From Planctomycetota bacterium (GTDB taxonomy: Bacteria; Planctomycetota; Planctomycetia; Pirellulales; Pirellulaceae): a stretch of 64,000 nucleotides of DNA. The position numbers and the translations under genes are program-made. The DNA lies in the NCBI GenBank assembly GCA_029259935.1, contig JAJDEH010000405.1:18866-82865 (forward strand). The letters run 5' to 3'. Of this stretch, positions 46,693-53,436 are shown one piece after another. Each line of letters begins with the position of its first letter. Position 1 is the first letter of the stretch. The notes under the pieces are model-generated. The model was given only the letters and a program-made list of their open reading frames with translations, made no database searches and was not told the DNA's origin.

Positions 46693-47307
46693 TCATCCGT
46701 TCGCTTCGGCAGCGGGTCGTTCGAGCAGTTGAATCTCGTCGTGGATCATCTTTTGGACTTGATTACGGGCGGTGTAAACGCTGGCGACTTTCATATTCAG
46801 TTCCGCTGCCACTTCCGAACTTTGCCGACCCTCATTGGCTGTCATATGCCAGGCCAGCCAGCGGTTCGCGGTGATGCGCGAGCTGACTCGTGACATGGCT
46901 TCGCTCATCAATTCGAGGTCGAAAGCCTCACCCAGGCGCTCGACCAAGTCCTCACGTGCCTCGACGGCATCTAGGCGTTGAAAAATCCGCGAGCCACCTT
47001 CCGCCTGTTCTTTCCGGCCCCGTTCGCGAAAAAAGTCCTTGATTGAATTCTCGGTGATTCTACGCAGCCAACCGCGAAAGCTCAGTTTCGAATCGTATTC
47101 AAAGTCGCGCAAATTTCGAGCCATTTTGACCAGCACATTTTGTACGACATCTTCCGCGTCCGACGGTTGAAGTTTTCGATTCAGGCACCAAGCGTAAATC
47201 CGGCTGCCATACCTTTCGACAAACTCGCGCCAAGCTTCTTCGTCCCGGACTGGCCGACGAATTCGTGACAACAGACTTGCACTGGTGACGGACGGCGAAT
47301 TCTCCAT
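46693..47307 (-). CDS. ECF-type sigma factor of the kinase-associated kind
   Basis: A 204-residue protein. Region 2 is at about residues 25-95 (WREFVERYGSRIYAWCLNRKL, DAEDVVQNVLVKMARNL, FRGWLRRITENSIKDFF). Region 4 is at about 145-190 (EGRQSSEVAAELNMKVASVYTARNQVQKM). It is upstream of and co-directional with the ZAS/kinase/TPR gene, and similar planctomycete ECF groups are linked to Ser/Thr kinases. The signal is inferred to pass from the TPR domain through the kinase to this factor. It is divergent from the beta/gamma-crystallin-like gene, a possible target. Confidence 0.9.
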   Translation of the reverse strand: MENSPSVTSASLLSRIRRPVRDEEAWREFVERYGSRIYAWCLNRKLQPSDAEDVVQNVLVKMARNLRDFEYDSKLSFRGWLRRITENSIKDFFRERGRKEQAEGGSRIFQRLDAVEAREDLVERLGEAFDLELMSEAMSRVSSRITANRWLAWHMTANEGRQSSEVAAELNMKVASVYTARNQVQKMIHDEIQLLERPAAEANG

Positions 47308-47539
47308 GGAGCCTTACTTCCGCGAGGGCGTGAATCTACGAGCGATCCTTCATTTTCTTTGAAATTAGCGAGTTGACAACAACGTTGACGCCCGGCGGTC
47401 GAAGAATTTGCTTTTATTTGGATTTCCCGAGCCCTGGGTCGTAGATCCGTGGGAGGGGCGGCGTATGGCTCAATGTTGCACCTACACCTGCTTGGTGCCA
47501 TCTCAACTTCATTCCCCTCAGTTACCAAGGAGATCTAAG

Positions 47540-48511
47540 ATGCGATTCCTCACCATTGTCTGTCCCGTAATGTTGGCGCTTACCGCTCACCTCTCGTCGG
47601 CCGCTCAAGGTGGCGAGATCTATTTCTACAAGAAGGACAACTGCCGAGAGCAGATCGGCAAGATCAGTTCGTCGGCATACACCGATGCAAATCTTTCGAA
47701 TCGTTCGACTGTTGCCTCCAATGACGACATTCGTTCGCTAAAGCTTGTCAATGTCGACCCGGGAACCGTACTGGAATTATGGGACCATTCCTCGGTGCGA
47801 GGTAAAGATGATTGGTGCCGGATCACGGTCAACACGGGCGGTAGCACGTTCGTGATCAATAACATCGAAAACGCCCCGAGTTACGGTGCCAAGCTAACGT
47901 ACAAGCGTTACCCTCGAGACAAGGACGTTGGCAAAGGAAAGTACGGCAACCTGGCTGGGAAGGTCTCCCACGTCTTGGTGACGCCGGATCCAACCGTTTT
48001 GAAGCTAAATGACGCGATCACCAAAAAACGTACTTGGGATAAGAAGGACGGTCGTGCCTACGAATTAAGATCGCTCGATTCCAACTATCGTGTCTGGAAG
48101 CCGACTCTTACGGTCACTGCATCCGGCGTCACCGCGGTCATTAAGGTCGATCATATCCGCGGCGCCGCACAAGATGACCATGCAATTATTGGACTGGATT
48201 TTGACAAGGGCGGTGTGCTGCAGAATTTGAGGACGCAACTCGAATTTGCCGGAAAAAACCCGATTGTAAAAGTGATGGAAGCCCGCGACGCAATGACGGA
48301 ACGAACCGCGGCGGCTATTCCAGATCCCAAACTTCAAGCGGGAGCCTATGCACTCGCAGCCGTTGGCAATATGCAAACCGCCGTCTTTGAGGCAGTCGAG
48401 GAAGCTGCCGAGAGCGGTGGTCGAATGAACCTCCGCGAAGTTATCAAGACGGAAGCAGCAAACGTCAGCAAGTGGGTTGCCGAGGCCATCGACGCTGCCA
48501 ACCTAAAGTAG
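47540..48511 (+). CDS. Secreted beta/gamma-crystallin-like protein
   Basis: The protein has 323 residues. ATG 47540 is preceded by AAGGAGATCTAAG, and a signal peptide follows (RFLTIVCPVMLALTAHLSSAAQ). Residues ~24-125 read as two Greek-key motifs: IYFYKKDNCREQIGKIS, then SNDDIRSLKL, a degenerate form of the calcium-binding N/D-N/D-x-x-S/T-S signature, then VLELWDHSSVRGKDDW and YGAKLTYKRY. The C-terminal ~190 residues have no family I know and end in helical segments (VFEAVEEAAES). It is divergent from the ECF sigma gene with a 232-bp shared upstream region. Confidence 0.7.
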   Translation: MRFLTIVCPVMLALTAHLSSAAQGGEIYFYKKDNCREQIGKISSSAYTDANLSNRSTVASNDDIRSLKLVNVDPGTVLELWDHSSVRGKDDWCRITVNTGGSTFVINNIENAPSYGAKLTYKRYPRDKDVGKGKYGNLAGKVSHVLVTPDPTVLKLNDAITKKRTWDKKDGRAYELRSLDSNYRVWKPTLTVTASGVTAVIKVDHIRGAAQDDHAIIGLDFDKGGVLQNLRTQLEFAGKNPIVKVMEARDAMTERTAAAIPDPKLQAGAYALAAVGNMQTAVFEAVEEAAESGGRMNLREVIKTEAANVSKWVAEAIDAANLK

Positions 48512-48543
48512 TGAATTTTTTGTAACGCCACCGGCCGTTCATC

Positions 48544-48572
48544 GCAGTCAGGAGCCAATGGCTCCTGACTGC
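48544..48572 (+). terminator. Perfect 14-bp hairpin after the crystallin-like gene
   Basis: GCAGTCAGGAGCCA and TGGCTCCTGACTGC pair around a single base, 33 bp after the stop. Only a short TTT follows, so termination may be imperfect. In effect the loop will open to 3-5 bases. Confidence 0.65.
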
Positions 48573-48661
48573 TTTGGCTGTTCCAACGATGCCTCGCCGG
48601 GCTGCAAAACTGACACGCCTACCATTATCCTTTTAGTTGCAGAAATTTGGAGACATTCAAG

Positions 48662-48954
48662 ATGAAAAGTGCGATTCTAAGCTGTTGTCTGGCTCTTGCC
48701 CTTTTTGCAGTCGTGTTGCCCAGCCGTACTCAAGCGGGTGAAGAACCGTACCTGGGGGAAATCTCTCTGTTTGCGGGCGAATTCGCTCCCAGAGGTTGGC
48801 ATTTCTGTACGGCGGAGATGGCCGCAAGACGTTCGCTTTGCCGGACATGGGAAAAATTGAAATCAGACTTTTTCAAGAGACCGCAGGAATGAAAAGAGGT
48901 CGTCATCCACGATACATTATCGCGATCGAGGGAGCCTACCCACGAAGACAATAG
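48662..48954 (+). pseudogene. Phage tail-collar (MdpB-like) exported protein, broken by an internal deletion
   Basis: A signal peptide (ILSCCLALALFAVVLPSRTQA) is followed by PYLGEISLFAGEFAPRGWHFC, the start of the tail-collar/microcystin-dependent-protein domain. Right after Cys, the conserved ~20 residues of the family (the DGQLLPI.....LFSLLGTT part) are missing and the frame changes: from 48808 another frame reads YGGDGRKTFALPDMG and ends RYIIAIEGAYPRRQ at the stop 48952-48954, exactly like intact short members. In the first frame the protein stops at 48892. This indicates a frame-changing deletion, unless a sequencing error is involved. Planctomycetes have several intact copies of this family. 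Confidence 0.85.
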
Positions 48955-49116
48955 CGTCACCTGGTGGGATTGAAAATGACGTCCACCTGCGAGGCAAGCG
49001 ATTCTCGCACGAAGTGCTAGACGCGCGAGTCAGGCCAGGTATCAACCGTTCTTGTTGGCTTTTGCGTGGGAAGGCAACGTACTCTGGGCGATTCCAGGCC
49101 AAGGGCCTGCTGGTAA

Positions 49117-49147
49117 AGTCCCTTATCTTGCACAAGGGACTCTTTTC
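49117..49147 (+). terminator. Intrinsic terminator upstream of pcm
   Basis: AGTCCCTT (49117-49124) pairs with AAGGGACT (49134-49141) across a 9-base loop and is followed by CTTTTCC. It would end transcripts from the collar-protein locus before pcm. Confidence 0.7.
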
Positions 49148-49208
49148 CTGAAAACTCTATTTTGCCCACAATATCGGGAAGGACCGACAAGGAGGAGAAA
49201 ATAGGTAC

Positions 49209-49235
49209 GTGGATACCAACGAGCAATCACCGTGA
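49209..49235 (+). CDS. Possible 8-residue leader peptide coupled to pcm
   Basis: GTG at 49209 opens the eight-codon frame MDTNEQSP, whose TGA overlaps the GTG start of pcm (GTGA). AAGGAGGAG at 49189-49197 is a strong ribosome-binding site that is too far from pcm itself (about 35 bases) but 11-13 bases from this start. It may be a translational-coupling leader. It is a small pattern and could be chance. Confidence 0.3.
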   Translation: MDTNEQSP

Positions 49236-49918
49236 GTGAATCTCAAGATGTTCAAAACGACGCCGCCAAATTCGCGGCAGCGCGAAGCCGGATGATTCAA
49301 GATCATTTAGGGGGTCGCGGCATCACGGATGTGCGCGTGTTGGAAGCCATGAACCGAGTGCCGCGCGAACAATTCGTTCCCGACCATCTCCGAGGCGAGG
49401 CCTATGCGGACCGGCCTTTGCCGATCGGTTTGGGGCAGACGATTTCACAGCCATTCACAACGGCGTATATGACCCAGGCGTTGCGGCTGCAAGGTACGGA
49501 GAAGGTGTTGGAGGTGGGCACGGGTTCCGGATACGCCGCCGCCATCCTCTCTTGTTTGGCAAGGGAAGTTGTTACCGTGGAACGGATTTCGGCGTTGGCC
49601 GACCAAGCACGCGATCGGCTTGCGCGGCTGGGTTTCGACAACGTGCACGTTGTTGCGGCGGATGGCACTCTGGGTATGCGGGCGAATGGCCCGTTCGATG
49701 CCATCGTCGTTACGGCCGGGTCAGACCGCTTGCCACCGCCGTACGCCGAACAACTGTCCGAGGCCGGCCGGATTGTGATTCCCATCGGCAACACTCCAAC
49801 CAGCCAAATCCTTCACCATTACACGCGGCAAGGCGATCAGTTGACGGTTGAAGAACTTGGCCGATTCGCTTTCGTGCCGCTGATTGGCGAACACGGCTGG
49901 TCTGAAATGGAATTCTAG
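49232..49918 (+). CDS. pcm: Protein-L-isoaspartate O-methyltransferase
   Basis: A 228-residue enzyme that methylates isoaspartyl residues to start their repair. The family core is present: RGITDVRVLEAMNRVPREQFVP, ADRPLPIGLGQTISQPF, the SAM motif VLEVGTGSGYAAAIL, and YAEQLSEAGRIVIPIG. It starts with GTG at 49232; an in-frame stop lies 30 bases upstream, so no longer start is possible. The nearest strong ribosome-binding site serves a possible 8-codon leader. It is convergent with the FlhA-like gene (30-bp gap). Confidence 0.95.
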   Translation: MSESQDVQNDAAKFAAARSRMIQDHLGGRGITDVRVLEAMNRVPREQFVPDHLRGEAYADRPLPIGLGQTISQPFTTAYMTQALRLQGTEKVLEVGTGSGYAAAILSCLAREVVTVERISALADQARDRLARLGFDNVHVVAADGTLGMRANGPFDAIVVTAGSDRLPPPYAEQLSEAGRIVIPIGNTPTSQILHHYTRQGDQLTVEELGRFAFVPLIGEHGWSEMEF

Positions 49919-49948
49919 CGATGGAACCAACGGCTATAGAGGGGAGCG

Positions 49949-51514
49949 CTAGCGGGGAACGTTGGGCGTTTGCATGGCGGGCGGCAAGGCCTTCAATTCG
50001 TCACTTGCGTCCTTACTTGATGCCGATAGTCGGCGGACCGACTCGAATTCACCCTCGCCGATTAGATCTTCCAGTTCCAAATCGGCGACCACGTCTAACT
50101 CGGCATCGCGGGGAATCTCGGAATAGGCAAGTACACCGATGTTGGGAACTTGAAAGTTAAGCAACTGCCAAAATTCACTTCGCAACGCGTCGTCGACGAC
50201 CACGGGCAACGGCTGGTCGAACGGTTGCTGTATTTCGCGACATCGTTTTCGCAGTCGTTGGGCGAGAGCTCGCGTCTCATGAGTAAACTCACCCGTCCGC
50301 TGACATTCCAGAATGTGCACCAAGGCGCGTTCCGCGGCGGCGTTCAAACGGATGGCGGCAAGTTGCCGTTGGCTGTCGACAAAAGGAGTGCAGATAGTCC
50401 GGCGGATCGCCAAACGGGCTCTCCGAACCATCTGCTCCAGATCCGCTTCTTGTTGATCGGCTTGTCCCAGCGCCTCGACGATGCCAATCAGATTCCGGAT
50501 GGAGACGCGTTCTTCCAGCAAGCGGCGCAGCACATAGTGCAACTTTGCCAACGACGTCGCCTGCGGAATCACTTCGTCAACGGCGGCGGGCGACGATTCA
50601 CGCAGGTGCTGCACCAACTGCGACACCTGATCGTAGGTCAGCAGTTCGCCGGCGTTTTGCTTGACGATTTCGGTCAAATGCGTCGCGATCACCACTTCCG
50701 GCTGGACGACGACGCATCCCAGCAGTTCCGCCCGCTGCTGGTCGTTTGGCTTGATCCACTTGGCTGGCTGGCCAAACGCAGGATCCCGCGCCAGGGTGCC
50801 GTCCAAGGCTGAAAAATCGTTGGACGCACATTTCAGCGCCAGCAGTAGGTCGGGAAAGACCTGATCGCGCGCGACTTCGTTTTCGCCGAAGCAAATCGAG
50901 TAGGTGTTTTGATCAAGGGAAATGTCGTCACGAACGCGAACCTTCGGCATCAAGAAACCAATCTCGGATGCAATTCCCTTGCGAACTCGTGAAATGCGAT
51001 CCAGCAATTCGCCGGCCTGGTTGGAACTGGCCAGCTTGATCAAGTTGACACCAACGAACAGAGCAAGTGGGTCGCGGTCCAACGCGTCTTCGATGCGGCC
51101 GGAGTCCGAGGCCTCGGCGTCGTCCTGCACGGCCAGGCCAGTGCTTAGCTTCCGCAACGAATCGACGTTAGAATTGATAACGAGGCCGGCCGTGGGTGGC
51201 GACGCGCTGTCCGCCTCCGACTCGGCATTCTCCTCGGATAGGTCGATGCCTTCATCCAGACAGGTTACGGAAAGGATGCAGTGAAACTGAATTACCGTTT
51301 CGGAACTGCGGAGACCCTGGGAGGCGTCCGGATCATCGATCTGCATCTGAGCATACCAGCCCGTGTCCTCGCATTCTCCAACGGTTAGAGTATTGATCAG
51401 ACGCACGCAGTCGTCGTGAACCGTGGCCACGAAACCAACGATGCGGCCATGGCTAAAGGTAGCGATGCTCACCTGATGGTTGACATAGCGGCGGAGAATA
51501 GAAGCCATTTCCAT
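49949..51514 (-). CDS. Soluble FlhA cytoplasmic-domain (FHIPEP) protein with N-terminal Sm-like segment
   Basis: The protein has 521 residues. Residues ~148-480 match the cytoplasmic half of the flagellar/type III export gate FlhA: DPLALFVGVNLIKL, GELLDRISRVRKGIASEIGF, KVRVRDDISLDQNTY, DPAFGQPAKWI, VVIATHLTEIVKQNAGELLT and the LLEERVSIRNLIGIVEALG helices, with all subdomains to the end. The ~300-residue N-terminal membrane gate of FlhA is absent and no hydrophobic helix is present. Instead residues ~1-90 (YVNHQVSIATFSHGRIVGF, VHDDCVRLINTL) have the Sm-fold pattern Gly-x-Val-x-Gly and a following Asp. Residues 90-145 are an acidic linker. No flagellar or type III genes are nearby. Confidence 0.85.
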   Translation of the reverse strand: MEMASILRRYVNHQVSIATFSHGRIVGFVATVHDDCVRLINTLTVGECEDTGWYAQMQIDDPDASQGLRSSETVIQFHCILSVTCLDEGIDLSEENAESEADSASPPTAGLVINSNVDSLRKLSTGLAVQDDAEASDSGRIEDALDRDPLALFVGVNLIKLASSNQAGELLDRISRVRKGIASEIGFLMPKVRVRDDISLDQNTYSICFGENEVARDQVFPDLLLALKCASNDFSALDGTLARDPAFGQPAKWIKPNDQQRAELLGCVVVQPEVVIATHLTEIVKQNAGELLTYDQVSQLVQHLRESSPAAVDEVIPQATSLAKLHYVLRRLLEERVSIRNLIGIVEALGQADQQEADLEQMVRRARLAIRRTICTPFVDSQRQLAAIRLNAAAERALVHILECQRTGEFTHETRALAQRLRKRCREIQQPFDQPLPVVVDDALRSEFWQLLNFQVPNIGVLAYSEIPRDAELDVVADLELEDLIGEGEFESVRRLSASSKDASDELKALPPAMQTPNVPR

Positions 51515-51686
51515 AGTTAAAGAATCCTAGCCTTTGGTCACAAAAAGACAACGGGTTAGCTCTTTTTGCGGGCAAAAGACTCGCAGGCCTGCCACTTGTC
51601 CCTGCTCGGGCACGGTTGCGCGAGCGGCGGTTTCCCCCCGATGTCGCACGCGCCGGATCTGCTAGCATGAGAAAGTCACGACTATC

Positions 51687-51719
51687 GCCGGATAAGGAAT
51701 TATTGCCGGATAAGGAATT
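51687..51719. repeat. Two 15-bp direct repeats ahead of the DUF1445 gene
   Basis: GCCGGATAAGGAATT occurs at 51687-51701 and 51705-51719 (period 18). Each contains AAGGA, so a second ribosome-binding-site-like motif is created just before the GTG start at 51729. It is probably a slippage product. Confidence 0.7.
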
Positions 51720-51728
51720 CAGAACGCG

Positions 51729-52538
51729 GTGAGTAACCCAACGAAGACTCTTGACACCGAACAAGCCGGGGCGACGGTCCGATCGGCGATTCGCTCCGGG
51801 CAACTCACCGGACCCACGGCGGGGCAAGCGCCAGGTTTCGTGCAGGCGAATGTTGCCATCTTGCCTCAACGGCAGGCCTTTGACTTTCTGCTATTCTGCC
51901 AGCGAAATCCTAAACCGTGCCCCCTGATCGAAGTGTTGGAAGCGGGGCAAGTCGAGGCCCGACTGACCGCGATCGGCTCGGATATTCGAACCGACGTTGC
52001 CAAATACCGCATCTATCGTGACGGCGAACTTGACGCGGAAGTAGATGACCTGAAATCCGTTTGGCAAGACTCGTTCGTCACCTTCCTGCTGGGCTGCAGC
52101 TTTACCTTCGAAAAATCGTTGGTCGACAACGGCATTCCCATTCCACATTTTGAAAGTGGCAAGAACGTGGCGATGTATATCACCAACCTGGAGACCGTGC
52201 CCGCGGGCAGCTTTTCGGGACCGATGGTCGTGTCCATGCGTTGGGTCGCGCGTAACAAGGTGGTGCGGGCCGTGCAAGCGACTTCCCGCTTTCCGTCGGT
52301 CCACGGAGCACCCGTGCAGATTGGACAGCCGGAAGCCATTGGTATTCGGGATTTGTCACGACCTGATTTCGGCGATGCGTGGCCACCCGGCGCGCCGGAC
52401 GATGTTCCGGTGTTCTGGGCTTGTGGAGTGACTCCGCAATCGGTGGCGATGTCGGCCAAGCCGCCGTTGATGATTACGCACGCGCCGGGACATATGTTTG
52501 TCACGGATCTGCGGGACGAGGATTTAGCCGTGCTTTAG
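51729..52538 (+). CDS. DUF1445 (YcsI-type) hydro-lyase, DGLUCY N-terminal half
   Basis: A 269-residue member of the DUF1445/YcsI family: TAGQAPGFVQANVAILP, FLLFCQRNPKPCPLIEVL, FLLGCSFTFEKSL, MYITNLETVPAG, SRPDFGDAWP, VFWACGVTPQ and ITHAPGHMFVTDL. It starts with GTG at 51729. The same domain is the N-terminal half of the vertebrate mitochondrial protein DGLUCY, whose C-terminal half is encoded by the next gene 12 bp downstream. Individual activity is not established; a hydratase or lyase has been suggested. It is divergent from the FlhA-like gene. Confidence 0.9.
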   Translation: MSNPTKTLDTEQAGATVRSAIRSGQLTGPTAGQAPGFVQANVAILPQRQAFDFLLFCQRNPKPCPLIEVLEAGQVEARLTAIGSDIRTDVAKYRIYRDGELDAEVDDLKSVWQDSFVTFLLGCSFTFEKSLVDNGIPIPHFESGKNVAMYITNLETVPAGSFSGPMVVSMRWVARNKVVRAVQATSRFPSVHGAPVQIGQPEAIGIRDLSRPDFGDAWPPGAPDDVPVFWACGVTPQSVAMSAKPPLMITHAPGHMFVTDLRDEDLAVL

Positions 52539-52550
52539 GAAGTACGACAC

Positions 52551-53399
52551 TTGACAACCTCACACACAATCGAAGACATCATTCTGCAAGACGATGCGCG
52601 GGGCATCTCGGCGCTCAGAAATCATCTGCCCAAGGACTTCGTCGCGCGGTCCGCCCAGCGTATGCTCAAGCATTCCTCAAGAGTCATGATCGTGACGGGG
52701 TTTTACATCGCGGACGCGGGTGCCGCCGAAACGGACGGTCCGCCGGGAGCGGTGGCGTTAGGCAATGCCCTTGCTCGGCTGGGCAGCGATGTGAGTTACG
52801 TCACCGACCAATATTCTGTATCAGCACTTAACAGCATCTTGCCGGTCGAAACGCAAGTCGTTGAATTCCCGATCACGGATCATCAAGGGTCGGCGCAATT
52901 TGCGGACGAATTGCTGTCCGCCGAAAGTCCGACACTGTTGGTGGCGATCGAGCGTGCCGGGCTGACCTCGGATGGAACGTTTCGAAACCGCCTCGGTCGT
53001 GATATCAGTCAGTTCAATGCAAAGACGGACTACCTTTTTCCAGACCATCCAGTCACCGTCGGTATCGGCGACGGTGGAAATGAAATCGGCATGGGTCAGT
53101 ATCAAGGGGCGATCGCGGCGGATCCTCGGTTGCCGGACAATCCCTGCCTGACGCAAACAAGTGACCTGATAATTGCTTCGTGTTCAAATTGGGGGGCTTA
53201 TGGCCTGGTGGCGGCAATTTCGCGAATATCCGGCACGAATTTGTTGCCAACCGTCGAGACGGCGAAAGAATGGGTTCGTACAATGATTGCGGCTGGCGCT
53301 ATCGATGCCATGGGGCCCGCCGGCCAAATCGGTGTCGACGGCCGCACGTTGGAAGAAGATGCGGCTTGCCTGTCGGAACTGTGGAAGCTGTTCGTGTAA
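52551..53399 (+). CDS. D-glutamate cyclase (DUF4392)
   Basis: A protein of 282 residues. DUF4392 corresponds to the C-terminal half of DGLUCY, which converts D-glutamate to 5-oxo-D-proline. Marks are VMIVTGFYIADAGAAETDGP, GALARLGSDVSYVTDQ-like (here GNALARLGSDVSYVTD), LVAIERAG, VGIGDGGNEIGMG and SNWGAYGLVAAIS. It starts with TTG at 52551, with AGGAAG about eight bases ahead, and forms an operon with the DUF1445 gene. It probably clears D-glutamate released from cell-wall or peptide turnover. The reaction is taken from the family, not shown here. Confidence 0.87.
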   Translation: MTTSHTIEDIILQDDARGISALRNHLPKDFVARSAQRMLKHSSRVMIVTGFYIADAGAAETDGPPGAVALGNALARLGSDVSYVTDQYSVSALNSILPVETQVVEFPITDHQGSAQFADELLSAESPTLLVAIERAGLTSDGTFRNRLGRDISQFNAKTDYLFPDHPVTVGIGDGGNEIGMGQYQGAIAADPRLPDNPCLTQTSDLIIASCSNWGAYGLVAAISRISGTNLLPTVETAKEWVRTMIAAGAIDAMGPAGQIGVDGRTLEEDAACLSELWKLFV

Positions 53400-53436
53400 A
53401 CATTGGCGATAATCCTGCTAGAATGAGAGTTGGGTT

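Noticed and set aside
22907..51514. CsrA and the FlhA-like protein as remnants of a flagellar cluster
   Set aside because: They are 27 kb apart with unrelated genes between, and no other flagellar gene is seen.
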